Below are positions 22,841-34,896 of a DNA stretch of 64,000 nucleotides, in pieces. The position numbers and the translations under genes were made by a program. How positions within the stretch are numbered: position 1 is the stretch's first letter; each line of letters starts with the position of its first letter. Under the pieces are notes generated by a model that saw only the letters and a program-made list of their open reading frames with translations, made no database searches and was not told the DNA's origin. This DNA is from Galeruca laticollis (taxonomy: Eukaryota; Arthropoda; Insecta; Coleoptera; Chrysomelidae), in contig OY998176.1 in NCBI GenBank assembly GCA_963921935.1, positions 167,582,445 through 167,646,444 on the forward strand, read 5' to 3'.

Positions 22841-23635
22841 AGTTGAAGATAATAACTTAATCAATTTTCTTGATTTGAAAATTCAAAGAGTTACTAATGT
22901 ACTTGATTATGCAAATTACCGAAAATCAACACACACTGATGTGACAATTCCATATAATTCCAATCACCCAATGTCACATAAGCTAGCGGCATACAAATCA
23001 ATGATACATAGAGCATTTTCAGTTCCTATGTACAAATTTAATTTTAATAGAGAGATTAATACAATTAGACAAATAGCAACATCCAACGGTTATCCATTAC
23101 ATATGATAAATAAGATAATTAATAAAAAAGAGGAAAAAGTGGCATTGCAACTAATATTTCCTAAACAAACTGGAGAAATGAAAACTTATAAAACCATCAC
23201 ATATACAGGAAATATTTCTAATAATATTTCAAAGATAATATCTTTAGCAACAAATACAACGATTTCTTTTAAAACAGAAAGTAACATAAGTACAAACCTG
23301 TTAAATGTAAAAACAAAAATATCATCATTAAATAAATCTGGTTTATATAAACTTAAATGTCCAGAATGTAATGCTGTCTATTTGGGTCAGACTCTTAGAA
23401 ATTTTGAAATCCGATACAGTGAACACTTACGACCAGATTAAAACAACCAGATAAATCCCATTACGCAAAACATCTGCTTGACACCAACCAGTACTACATA
23501 TTTGTGATAAGAAACAAGAACTGGATTTCCCTGAAGAGTTGGAAATTAGAAGACAATTAAGAAACCCACAATATGAAGTCGTCAATGAACAGATAAATCT
23601 AGGGAGTTCTCCACTATCAAACTGTCTTCTTAAGT
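22838..23635 (+). pseudogene. Penelope-like protein C-terminus with GIY-YIG endonuclease (right arm, locus B)
   Basis: Reading begins with NNLINFLDLKIQRV (RT thumb) and continues through THTDVTIPYNSNHPMSHKLA (linker) to SGLYKLKCPECNAVYLGQTL (GIY-YIG, here GLY). The 188-residue open stretch 22875-23441 ends after SEHLRPD by a frameshift; the remaining ~60 codons follow in other frames to about 23635. The arm extends roughly 55 bp further into the RT than the left arm. It is the best preserved Penelope coding fragment in the window, yet lacks the RT catalytic domain. Confidence 0.85.
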
Positions 23636-25640
23636 GATAATTGTAAAGATCCGCAGATATAGTTTTCCTGGTTTTCTATATCATTGCACAGTTATAGTGA
23701 TCTTAATTGGAAAAATGATATCCAGGATATCACCATAGGGCTAATAATATCTAAGCTTCAATATCTTGTAATATCACATCTTCTTTATTTCTCTAATAAC
23801 ATGTATTAAGTCAATCACAAGGTAAGTTCAGTTCTTGGTCTAGCCAAAAATAACTACTAATCATCAGGTAGGCATCAAATAAAATGTAACTTCTGTCATT
23901 CTGACGATGATATTCAGTTATCGCAACAATTGTCAATTTTTTAGAATTTTCAACATTTCCATTATATTATGGAATTAGCTAGAAACGTTGAGTATCATTT
24001 AAACCACTCTCTTCCATTAATTTATGACAACGTAGAAAGCCAATTGTCGCTGGAAACTTTTATGGTATGCATAGGAAATGGCGTTTTCGTTTTGAATTTA
24101 CCTCCCCATTCATCCAATAAAATGCAACCACTGAATGTTGAGGTTTTTAGGCCATTTAAGTATTATCATAATGCAGCTCTTGAGTCATGGATGATGCGAA
24201 ACCTTCTGAAAACAGCTTCAGTTCATAATGCATCATCCTTCATGAACACAGCTCATCAAAAAATCATGGCGCCTTCCAATATAAGTGCAGGTTTAAAAGA
24301 AGTGGGATACAGCCATTTGATCGAGATGCTTCTACCGAAGCAGAATTCTCGTGCAATTATGTGACTGATTGACCGCCTGCTAGCACTGTGGATAATGAAC
24401 AACCCAAGACACATGGTTATACTGTGCCAAGTGAGTCGCCCAATGTTTTCCTCCCACAAGTAGAAGAAAGAGCAGCTTCAAACCATACAGAAGGTGGTCC
24501 AAGTCAAACTTTCCGTTTTCCTGAAGATTTTCGTGGCTATCCAAAAGCAGGTGAATGAAAAACTGATCGGAAACTGAGGTAGAAAGGCAATAGTATGATA
24601 ACTACGAGTACTTCAGAAATTGAGCCATTGCAGAAAAGAAGAAGCTGGTTCCACTTTCCATGGAGAAGGGAGTCAAAAGGACGTTGTTTGGACCAAAAAA
24701 TGAAAATATGCACAAACAAAGTACGTTTATTCATAAGAGGACGACGACGAAGGCGTTCAATATGTAGATAAGGACGACATGGATATATATGAGGATTAGT
24801 TTGCTGTTGAGCTTTATAATTTTGCAGAATTGTTCTGTGTTCCTGTTTCAGATGATTATGTTTCATTTAAATTTAAAACTAGGAGCGAATCCAAACTCTA
24901 CGTTGGTCGAATCACCAAGATGGAAAATGATGAGGGAGACTACGAGGTCAAATTCCTTCGATACCAAAAATGCAACACCTTCATGGAGCCTCATGCTGAT
25001 CACATTACCTCGGTTAATGATTCAGACATAAATATGTTGTTCGAAAATCGTTTTTACTCCAAATGCCTTTTCTTGAGACTCTATCAATTAATTAATAGGA
25101 AAAATAACGTATTTGCACTGTTTTATTGTACCCGCTCACGGTCCCTCATGATGCATAAAACAATGATTGACGCATTTCTTACATAGATTAAATCCTAAGG
25201 TAATAGGAAAAAAATAAAAAGTTGAAAAAAGTCTCCGGTGGAGTGCTATGGGTAAAAGCAACTTTTGTGTTAAATTGTGCACTATCAGATAAATTTTTAA
25301 TCATGAGAAAATATGAATTTGTCCAACGCTCATGAGTAAATACGTAGAATGTGCTGTTAAAGATCACATGGAAGGAGGCAACAAATCAGATTGAGTTTGG
25401 TGCCCGTTATCTCGTAAACCAACGATTTTTCGAAAAAAATCGTTAGGTCCATTTTTCTACATAATAAACTGATATTAATTAATTATTCTAGTATCATATT
25501 TTGATGGATATAACTGAAAAAAGGATTTTCAGAACTGGATAAATTCTTCCCCTTCACAGGACACCTTAAAATCTGCAAATTCTACCACAACAAACAACCG
25601 CCAGACAATTGTGTTAGGTTTGTCCATTCATTTACTGGAC

Positions 25641-26454
25641 TTTGACGGATTAAAATTCTTGCACAGCATTGGAAAATATGTATAATTGAAATTATAATTT
25701 GTATTCAAATGAAGTTTTTGATGGATGGACCCTTGTTTGCAGTTTTTATGATGAACTAACGAATCAATCTATATCTCAGCCCATTAGCATTATTCAGATA
25801 TTTGAAAACAGGTGGAACAGAATAAACATGTTTTTGTTACTAAAATTATTTTGAATTTACTCTTATATTGGTGAGATAATAAACACTTTGAAGGAATAAT
25901 TTAACCGGAAGGTTATAAGATCGAAAGAAGTAAGATTTAAATCTGGATATTATGCAAGGAAAATTACATATATACCAGGTCAATAGAGAATATTTTTCTG
26001 TCTGGGGTATTGGCTTTGCAAGTACTAATAACCTGGAAGAGAAATATAAAATTCTACATAAAATGACTTCATGTGGAATATTATATAAAAATAGATGGTT
26101 GGAAGCATGAGCATATAAAGTGAATACAGTATCAATCAGGAGAAATATATGAAGGTAAGGAATAAAAAATGAAAATTATAATTTGTATCAGTGGGTGAGG
26201 ACAACGTTATACCGAAACTTTTGGAAACAAGATGTACTGATGTGACAGTAGAAGTATTGGTTCAGGATATATATTACTTTCCTTGATGTAGAAAAAGATT
26301 GCATATTTTTGAGGTGAGGCTGATTTGATGCACAGGAAACATTATGATCACATTGTATCCGTCTCATATGCCATAGAATAGGATATCTTTGAGATGTTAA
26401 TATGATGTACTGTTGAGTAGAATAGACGAGTTTTTGTATGCTCCGCACTATTTA
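25641..26454. other. Spacer, no gene recognised
   Basis: About 810 bp, AT-rich, between the pogo terminus and a LINE scrap. No motif recognised; an 86-codon minus frame at 26188-26448 shows no family resemblance. Confidence 0.4.
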
Positions 26455-26665
26455 AACAAATAATACATATCAAGGTTTGGAGTTCCGTCGGAGCTAGGAT
26501 TTCTGAAGAGCAAAATGGTTTTGTCACAGGGAAATCTACAGCTACGAATTTGCGTCTGTTCTCTTATGATGCACATTGATGTATCTCTGAAAATAAACAG
26601 ATCAACGTTATTTACACTGATTTTCAAAAAGCTGCCGATGAAGTGAATTACGACATATTACCCAA
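26455..26665 (+). pseudogene. Jockey/CR1-type RT fragment
   Basis: Reads ISEEQNGFVTGKSTATNLRL, then QINVIYTDFQKAADEVNYDI. These are RT blocks 2 and 3 ('i...QhGF..g.St.tNL' and 'vd.iYtDf.KAFD.v.H'), with the first catalytic Asp present in YTDF. Only about 70 residues remain; the sequence ends at the CCCAAGTAGCA block of the next feature. Confidence 0.7.
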
Positions 26666-26960
26666 GTAGCATTTTTTGTGGAGGGAACGTAGCTGCCACT
26701 ACAACAGAAACTTTGAAGTGTATTGCCAAATTCTCTGCCACGTAATAGAAACCGTTCCATTACGTGGTGGTTACCAAGTTGTGGAACACTTTGTTGGTGG
26801 CACCTGCGTTTCAATGACGTTTTTAGGATATTATATATTACGGTTGAGCCACGTAGCGGTTACCTGGCAAAAACGCAAGGGCGTGGTTGTTGACACTAAA
26901 TACAAAACTTGGCTCACTGCCCTTGTGTTTTTTATTGATTGTATCTCAGATTTTGTCTTG
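26661..26960. repeat. Hairpin-rich segment starting CCCAAGTAGCATTTT
   Basis: The RT fragment is cut off at CCCAAGTAGCATTTT, which resembles the inverted end CCCAACTAGCATTTT of the element at 58169-59506. Inside are an exact palindrome pair (CCACGTAAT 26738-26746 / ATTACGTGG 26759-26767) and repeated GTTACC and ACGTAG motifs. I found no matching right end, so this is either a truncated copy of a related element or coincidence. The 95-codon plus frame at 26676-26963 has no recognisable domain. Confidence 0.35.
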
Positions 26961-27211
26961 TAAAATGTTTATTGCATTTTCTTTGCTTTTTCTATAATTT
27001 GACTTGTCTGGTATTCTAAGTAAATAACATAATACTATTCATAATTTAGTTATTACATACGAACACGAGAATATTTGTTCAGCAGTTGGATAGCACAAAA
27101 GCTCCAACTATTAAAAATTTACTGTTAAATGTAGGTGTCGTAGCTCGACATATGGATACGCGCCATTTAAATACATGATTTTTACGAAAAAAGTCAAAAA
27201 GTTGTGAATTT

Positions 27212-27945
27212 TTGAAATTATATCCCCAGATAAAACACTTGCATCACTCAACAGATTTCAAAGAAATCTCCGAGGAACTAGCAAGTAGTGGACACAAGGT
27301 TAGAAACATAATTAACGGTCGTAGTAGAGCAACAAAAAAACCTCTTAATCTGTCCTTTGTTGACTTAGAACCAGCAAACAACAACAGATACATATACAAA
27401 CTAACAAATTTGCAAAATGGGGCTATCCAAGTAGAACCAAGCATAACGAGTAAAGGTATCATACAATGTATGCGGTGTCAGCAATACGGTCATTCGAGAA
27501 CATACTAAAACAAACTATATGTATTTGTCAAATGCGGCGGATCACATAATAGAGCAACTGGCAAAAAAATAAAGACACCCCAGCCAGGTGTGCTCTATGC
27601 GATGGTGCCCATCCTGCTAACTACAAAGGCTGCGAATTCTACCAAAAACTGTTTAAACCAAATAATGCAAACAAGCGACTAAATATTCAACAAATTGCAA
27701 ACACCGCATCGAACAGTTACACAAATCCAATGCAAAGGCCACACGTACAATAACCACAGCAGTAGCAACACCAACTTCCTAGAACCTATGCACAAGCGAC
27801 AAATAATAGTAGAGATCACAAATCTAACATAAATGACACTATGAACAAATTTCTGGAAGAATTCAAAGGCATGTTCCAACAACGAATCCAACAGAACAGC
27901 ATGGTTTTAAACATGCTCACGACGCTTATAAGTAAAATTCAATAA
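27212..27945 (+). pseudogene. Jockey-type ORF1 (gag-like, zinc knuckles)
   Basis: The start (YPQIKHLHHSTDFKEISEEL, then GHKVRNIINGRSRATKKPLN and LSFVDLEPANNN) matches the RNA-recognition-like core of Jockey/X-element ORF1 proteins. The knuckle region begins with IQCMRCQQYGHSRTY at 27460-27505, where the frame breaks at the position of the final Cys. It continues in other frames with VKCGGSHNR, CALCDGAHPANYKGCEFY (27590-27645). Such proteins coat the LINE RNA and carry it into the nucleus. Confidence 0.75.
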
Positions 27946-27949
27946 GTTT

Positions 27950-29999
27950 CTTAACATTGCAGAGTGGAATGCAAATGGCCTTCTACAACATAAAAAAGAA
28001 GTAGAACCTTTCCTCCATTATAACAACATTGATATCCTATTAATAGACGAAAGTCACTTCAGAGACAGATTCTATTTAAGAATACCACAGTATACCACTT
28101 ATTTTGCAATTCATCCAGATAACACTGCTCATGCTGGGACAGCTATTTTAATAAAAAGCACGATCAAACATCTTGAATTATCGAAGTATGCCTTAAACTA
28201 TCTGCAAGCTACAGTGATAAAAGTAAAGTTGAGTTCATGTGAACTAACCGAGGCATGAGTTTACTGCCCGCCATGTTATAATCTAAAGAAAGAAAATTTT
28301 AGAGACTTCTTTGAATAGTTGGGCCACTAATTCATCGCAGATGGAGATTTCAACTTCAAGCACACGCTATATGGTTGACGCCCAACAACAACCAAACGAA
28401 GGGTACTAGTAAGCCTTGCCCAAGAAAATAATTATCACTTTCTGTCAACTGGAACTCCTACATATTGTCCAACGGATCCTAATGAAACTCCTGACCTACG
28501 GGATCTATTTATTACTAGTGGAATACCTCCTAACTATATAGAGGTCACTCCGAGATACGATCTCTCATCTGATCACTTGCCTATAATAGGAACTATAAGC
28601 ACGGTTGATATCCACAGAACATCAATTCCTAGGCTACATAACAATAAAACTAAATGGGATGAGCATCGAAACAAAGTAGAGGAGGAGGAAATCAATTTGC
28701 AAGTAAGTCCCAAATCTCCAACTGAAATTGATGAAATGGTATCAACACTAAACAACACACTTAAAGAGGCAACACAACACGCAACACCAATAACAACTAT
28801 AAGATGCAAAATATACAACATCCCAGTAGAGATCAAGACAATTATATCACAAAAGAGAAAAGCAAGAGCAAAATGGCACCGAACCCATGTTCCCGCAGAC
28901 AAGACAACATTAAATAGAATAACTACTCAACTAAAATCCAAAATCAAAGAAGCTCAGGAAAGATCTTTCTCAGAATACAAAAGTAACTTAAATCGATATG
29001 ACACCTCGATATATAAACCAATAAAGAATTCCAAGAAACCAAAAACTCAAGTTCCTCCCATTCGTAACGAACTAGGACCAAAATCACAATAGGCCAAAAG
29101 CAACGGAGCAACGTAGAAACAACAAAATTATTCGCTGAATACCTAGCTAAAGTATTCACACCCAACAACGATGAACAAAACATTGAAGTAGAAAGAGAGC
29201 TAGTGGATATTCCATTGAATATACCAGCCATAAAACAGTTAACCACAAATGGAGTACAACGAGAGATTAGTTACTTAAATTAAAGGAAAGCGCCTGGAAT
29301 AGCGTCGATCAACTCCAAAAATGCTAAAGGAACTACCACGCAAAGCTCTGGTCCTCATCACATCTATCTTTAGTGCTATACCTCGTCTAAACTATTGGCC
29401 AAAATTGTTCAAAACAGATGAAATAATTTTGATATTGAAACAAGGCAAATATCGTAATAAAGTTACCTAATACAAACCAATAAGTCTACTGCCAGTTATG
29501 TCTAAGACACTTGAGAGGCTATTGCTACTAAGAATTAATTCTGACCCAGCCACCGAAGAATGGATACCCCTCTATCAATTTGGCTTTAGAAGAGAACACT
29601 CTACGGTGCAACAAGTTCACAGCATAAATCTAGCCGTAGACGTTAGCCAAGCCTTCGACAAGGTTTGGCATATGGGATTACACTAGAAAATCAAGAAGCA
29701 TCTGCCCATAACTTACTTCAAGCTATTAAAATCCTACCTAGGAGAGAGAGAGAAATCCGAACAAAAGTAAATGAAAGTATGTCCAACAACTTCCCAATAA
29801 AATTAGGCATTACACAAGGTAGTGTTCTCGGACCTTTACTGTATGTGTTGTATACAGCTGACCTACTAACAAATGCAGAAACAATCATGAGAACATTCGC
29901 CGATGACACAGGCATACTTGCAAGCCTCGAAAATACAATTACAGCATCTGAGATGATACAAAGACACTTGAATAATAACCAAACATAGCTACACAAATG
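27950..29999 (+). pseudogene. Jockey-type ORF2: endonuclease and partial reverse transcriptase
   Basis: Endonuclease: AEWNANGLLQHKKE (27961), then DILLIDESHFRDR (normally 'l.ETH'), DGDFNFKH (28345), and SSDHLPIIGTI (28565-28600), the catalytic SDH block. RT: NYWPKLFKTDEIILILKQGK, YKPISLLPVMSKTLERLLLL (29475-29535), YQFGFRREHSTVQQV (29575), DVSQAFDKVWH (29640; first Asp in the 'DvsqAFD' block), TQGSVLGPLLY (29810) and FADDTGILA (29895). Several in-frame stops and at least one frameshift near 29680. It would nick target DNA and reverse-transcribe the element RNA; this copy cannot. Confidence 0.75.
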
Positions 30000-32351
30000 T
30001 AGAATGAAAATATATCATATTTGTTGTGATTGCTAATAAATACTAAAAAAAAAGTAATTTTTGTTCTCCAGTTACGACACTGATGAACATAACAAATAAC
30101 GTTTTGCAGCTATCTGAATTTGGTTGTGGCCTCTTTTGCAAAAATTTTTTTAATGAACTACATCGTTGCTCACTTTCATCTATTTATCTAAAGAGATCTG
30201 TCGTTGCTATAGTATAGTATAGTGAGCATATATATTTACAGGACACTATATTACATCTCTGTTAATAATTAGTTTCAGGCAAACCTTATATTTCTCATGT
30301 AATTAGGTTGTTGTAACATGTTTGAGAATTAAATAAATAATCTTAATGTGATTCCATTTCCGCTGGTTTTTAAAATCATTTTCAACAAGCTGGTCATTTA
30401 TCAATAATCGAGGTTTTACTAAGCAACTACGATCATTACGCTATAAATTTCTGGATCTATGAGATACAAATTATCGGTTGATTATCACTTCACTGTGTAG
30501 ATTCAACGAGAACAATATTTTTTTGTAATATTTCTGAAAATTAATCAAATCTACATACTTACCCCATTACAGAAGAGAAATTGACATCTGGTAAGTTAAG
30601 GAGTTATCAAAATTGTAAAGTTTGTTTGTTTAGGACAAAAATCATCATATAGAATTATATATGAATTGTGAAGAAATAGTATTACCATAGTCGAATCAGC
30701 AGTTTCTGCAAAATAAAAGACATATAATCTGAGATTTATACCATTTAACTAATATTTACTCTGAAAAGAAATATTATTTACATAAACTCATTAATTTTAA
30801 GCACCTAAAGTTATCTACATGAGATTGAAATTGTGACTAAGAATTTATAAAAAAACTTGTTCAAAAACATGGCAAAACACTTTCTAGTGGTACATCAAAC
30901 CCTTACAGAAATAAACCGAATGTAGATACAATATCAACAGTACAATTGCTTTATTGAACAGTGTTTTCATATTAATACTAAGAAACTAGAGTATTTGTTA
31001 GCTCAACTGTTGGAAATTAATTATACATCATTTCTAAAGTAAGTATTCTTATTTAAAATAAGTTTGTGGATTTGAATATGGCTTCAACTTTTATGGCAAT
31101 AATTGTTTTAAACTTGAAGTAAACATTGGGTTGCTCGCTGGCTAACTTTATAGTGTTACTTTGTTTTTTTGACGAAATATGTCGGTATTAAAATATACAT
31201 TATGAGACGACATTCAGTTAAATTTTGTGTTAATTATAATCAAAACAACGTTGAAGCTGAAACTATACTCTATATAAAAATGCACAATATCTTTAGAATA
31301 AGCTTCTCAAATTTGTGAATGTTTCACTTATGTTCATGTATCATATCAATTCAATAATAACTTTTGAATTTCGTTGAAATAATTTGGTTCATGTATTTCC
31401 ATGAGAATGATTCGTTAATATAGGTCTGAAGATTTAATTTTCAGGCCACTAGTTGAACGAAGTGACTTTAAATGCACTATAATTCAAGTTTATTTGACAC
31501 AAACACATATAATAACTAGTTTTCAGAATAACTGTTTGACCAACAAATCATGGTTTATTTTCATACACTGAGAATGGGGAAACATCAAAGAATTCATTTC
31601 ATAATTATGTTTTTTGAATTCTCGTATGTGTTTTGATGCCTCATCTTGAATTTATGTCCATAATTCAGTTTATTTTAATGTACGTATTGGTTCTCTTTCA
31701 ATAGTTTCATAACTATGCCAGAAAAGATAGTTCCCACCTTTGTTTTAAGAGTTCATAAAACAAATTTTCTGCTATAAAGTGTGAATGAAAGACATATATT
31801 GTTTGTTTAATATTCTCGTCTGCCGTCTTTTGAGAGACAAATGTCAGAAACAGAAAAAAGCAAATAAATATTAGATACTTTTGAATCTAGAACGACTAAT
31901 ATTTATCTTAGAGTTTGAAAATGTATTTATAAAATCGATTTATTTATACTGGATTTTTATTGAAGTTCACTTTTGGAGTCCTATCAAATTGCTGTTATAT
32001 TTTCCGATGATCGTTGAGAATAAAAATACATCCAAGCTTTTATAAATATCTTACTGGAAACATGAACTCTAGAGCTTAGGAAAAACAGAATATAACTATA
32101 TTAGCTCGTCTTTCAGAAAGGAATAAGAATTTAATTTTGATATTTTAAAAAATTATATATGAGAAAGTACATTATTCATTCTCTTTTTCTTCTACGCGCA
32201 CCATACTTAGTAAGAAGCTCTATCAATGAGGAATTAATAACTGCCTAAATAAGCAAATTTCAATTATTCTGAATATTTCTTTTATAGGATTTATGTTGGC
32301 TTACAAATTAACTAGTCATTTTCTTTAGAGAGAGCTAGGAACTTTTAGTCA
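30000..32351. other. 2.35-kb AT-rich spacer, no gene or repeat recognised
   Basis: The longest unassigned stretch. There are no open frames above about 60 codons, no protein similarity, and no inverted or tandem structure that I can see. Likely intron sequence or very old repeats. Confidence 0.5.
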
Positions 32352-32366
32352 AATACTCAGAAAGTT

Positions 32367-33179
32367 AAATTAACTGTCTCGACCCTTACTTCGGTAATCT
32401 AGTCATATTACTGTTTTAAATAAAACTCACCGTTTCTAGCTAATTCCACAATATAATGAAACATGTTAGAAATTCAAAAAAATTGATAATTGTTTCGATA
32501 ACTGAATATCATCGTCAGAATGACTGAAGTTACATTTCATTTGATGCCTACCTGATGTTTAGTAGTTATTTTTGGCTAGACCAAGAAGTGACCTACCTTG
32601 TGATTGACTCAATATATGTTAATAGAAAAAAGAAGATATTAGAAATACTGAAGCTTAGATATTATTAGTCCTATGGTGTTATCCTGGATATCATTTTTCC
32701 AATTAAGATCAGTGTAACTGTGCAATTATATAGAAACCCACAATATGAAGTCGTCAATGAACAGATAAATCTAGGGAGTTCTCCACTATTAAACTGTCTT
32801 CTTAATTGATAATTGTAAAGATCAGCAGATATAGTTTTCCAGGTTGTCTATATAATTGGACAGTTATACTGATCTTAATTGGAAAAATGATATCCAGGAT
32901 ACCACCATAGGGCTAATAATCTCTAAGCTCCAATATTTGTAATATCACATCTTCTTCTTTTTTCTATTAACATATATTAAATCAATCAAAAGGTAGATCA
33001 CTTCTTGGTCTAGCGAAAAATAACTACTAAACATCAGGTAGGCATCAAATGAAATGTAACTTCTGTCATTCTGACGATGACATTCAGTTATCGAAACAAT
33101 TGTCAATTTTTTAGAATTTTTAACATTTTTCATTATATTGTGGAATTAGTTAGAAACGTTGAGTTTAATTTAAAACACT
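32367..33179. mobile_element. Penelope-like element, inverted pair, locus C
   Basis: Same family and same head-to-head layout as loci A and B. The left, minus-strand arm (32367 to about 32735) has 3' tail only. The right, plus-strand arm (about 32736-33179) starts at the codons for PQYEVVNEQINLGSSPLLNC and runs through the 3' tail. It is flanked by a perfect 15-bp duplication AATACTCAGAAAGTT (32352-32366 and 33180-33194). The outer end of the left arm is again ~45 bp longer than that of the right arm. Confidence 0.88.
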
Positions 33180-33194
33180 AATACTCAGAAAGTT

Positions 33195-34273
33195 TATTAC
33201 TGGTGCTTACTGAGAAAAAAATGGTATGCCCGTGAGGCGCATTTTCTTGGATCATGATCTCAATAAATTCAAAAAATGTTTACAGAGAATTTGCTCATAA
33301 ATGAGGTGTGGAGTAGGTGTAAACGGAAATCTGAGTTATTCTAATAACAGTTTTATCAGGAGGTCATATCAAATCTGTGTAAATTTGGCGATTCAGGAAA
33401 TCTTAGTTATCTATTTCGCCTTCTCCATCCTCTCAGTATCTACTCGCAGGTTTACGGATTGTTAATTATGACATTTTCTCAGCATCTCCGTATCATGTTA
33501 ACTTCTATTACGATTCTATTAATCTTCAACATTTCCTATTATTTTTCCGTTTTTAAAATAATTTTGGTACACTAAATGATTTTGACTATCACTACAAATG
33601 AAGCTAGAACTGCGATTAATAGTTCCTGTTGAAGTCCCATTGTTAACTGAAGATGAAGCTCCACTTTGGAATAATATAACCATTTTAAAGTCCGTGAACT
33701 AGATTACATCTTTAATATCATCTTCAGATATCTATCTATTGTATCCTGATTTCCTCTATGTGTTTGCTTGCACTTATTCTTGTGCTATGGATTGGTGACA
33801 CCTCTAAATCTTACCTTCTTTGATCGGGAAAGTATCGTAACTTGCAGTAGAATCCACACATAGTAAGTGCTACCTATTACAAGGTTATTTGATTTGTATT
33901 GAAGTTATTCCTGCTATAAAATCCTATTATTGTTAAATATAATATCAATCAAAGTAAATTTCAATTATGTTCCATAAGTTATTGCACTGAAGGTCGGACG
34001 AAACCACTATGAAATTTAGAAATTATGAGACAGGAGTCTCAGTAGTGAAAGTTTCTGTTTTGTGGTTCGATGGATTGAGACTCTTTTGCTACAGTCAACG
34101 GCTGCGCTTCTGATAAAGCTGTTTTCTAATTTGAAAAATCATCTATGCGAACCGTTTCCTAACCTTTAGTCTCAATACACCGTCATACAATACTTTCCAG
34201 ATGCACAGCACAAAAGTCAATAACAATTGTGAGTATCCAAGATTTTCATTTTAATCAGATCCATAAGTAATTA
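33195..34273. other. Spacer, no gene recognised
   Basis: About 1.1 kb of AT-rich DNA with no open frame of note and no repeat structure seen. Confidence 0.5.
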
Positions 34274-34896
34274 ATAAACACGTTATCAACAATCACCTAT
34301 TATTTATTTTGGAATTCATTAGCAGAAATTCTCTCAACCGGAATTATCATTTGATCAGTTGATCACTTATAAATATCGAATACAGTATTCACCAAGTGCA
34401 AAGGAGAATATTCTCCACCCCTGCTCAGAAAATATGTTTCCAGGTAGCCATATTGTTCCGCAAAATTTCCAACTGCAGTACTCAACACAGTTCTTTTTGT
34501 TAAGTTTGTCGAAATCCATTTTGTTACATGAGGCCCTAAGCAATAAGAAACGAAGGAGGGACACAGAAGCTAATTCTCATCAATAAACACGTTATCAACA
34601 ATCACCTATTATTAATTTTTGAATTCATTAGCAGAAATTCTCTCAACCGGAATTGTCATTTGATAACTTGATCACTTATTAATATCAAATACTCAAGTAT
34701 TCACCAAGTGCAAAGGAGAAGTTTCTCCACCCCTGCTCAGAAAATATGTTTCCAGGTAGCCATTTTGTTCCGCAAAATTTCTAACTGCACTACTCAACAT
34801 AGTTATTTTTGTTAAGTTTGGCGAAATCCATTCTGTTACATGAGGCTCTATGTAGAAATAGGAAACTAAGAAGGGACACAGAAGCTAATTCTTGAT
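34274..34896. repeat. Tandem duplication of a ~310-bp unit
   Basis: Unit 1 (34274-34582) and unit 2 (34583-34896) both start AATAAACACGTTATCAACAA and both end ACAGAAGCTAATTCT. Identity is high throughout (shared long blocks such as CACCCCTGCTCAGAAAATAT and TTCCAGGTAGCCAT), with scattered substitutions and small indels. No inverted ends or coding signal: the 75-codon frames in unit 1 are not conserved in unit 2. It is a local duplication, or two units of a satellite-like repeat; only two units are present here. Confidence 0.85.

Larger units (their letters stand above)
21685..24004. mobile_element. Penelope-like element, inverted pair, locus B (longest)
   Basis: Head-to-head pair, 3' ends outward, centre near 22837. 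Both arms carry a GIY-YIG endonuclease reading (minus 22101-22484; plus 22875-23441) and the same 3' tail. The pair is flanked by ACTCTCTTCTATCAAT (21669-21684) and ACTCTCTTCCATTAAT (24005-24020), a 16-bp duplication with two mismatches that falls inside the pogo transposase reading. The duplication brackets the pair as one unit, so the two arms probably entered together. Neither arm keeps more than the end of the RT. Confidence 0.88.
20597..25640 (+). mobile_element. Pogo/Tigger-type DNA transposon with ~100-bp terminal inverted repeats
   Basis: The left end (20597-20703) and the reverse complement of the right end (25532-25640) match over about 105 bp, sharing GTCCAGTAAAT, TTTGTTGTGGT and GGGAAGAA. 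Between them the plus strand encodes a Tigger/jerky-like transposase in pieces. At 21200-21451: WFHNFLKRHPKLNQRTSEIC ... VYNLDETAT (the CENP-B-like DNA-binding domain and first catalytic Asp, NLDE). At 21455-21660: the next DDE block. At 24000-24360, after the Penelope insertion: LPLIYDNVESQLS (second Asp) and LPPHSSNKMQPLNVEVFRPF, where the third acidic residue, usually in 'LQPLDVgvF', is Asn. A C-terminal tail at 24830-25170 (KLYVGRITKME...YEVKFLRY) is a domain common in insect members. Stops and a missing third Asp show it is dead. Confidence 0.8.
27060..29999 (+). mobile_element. Jockey-type LINE, 3'-truncated
   Basis: Contains, in the canonical order, a zinc-knuckle ORF1 (27212-27945), an AP endonuclease (27955-28610), a spacer (28577-29092, the longest open frame) and an RT (29330-29990). 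The RT ends soon after the FADD block, so the thumb and 3' untranslated region are missing; the LINE was truncated at its 3' side by deletion or later events. Stops and frameshifts occur in every domain. ORF1 type and domain order point to the Jockey clade. Confidence 0.8.

Noticed and set aside
24537..24866. A 109-codon minus-strand frame in the pogo element
   Set aside because: Lies antisense to the transposase C-terminal region; no domain recognised.
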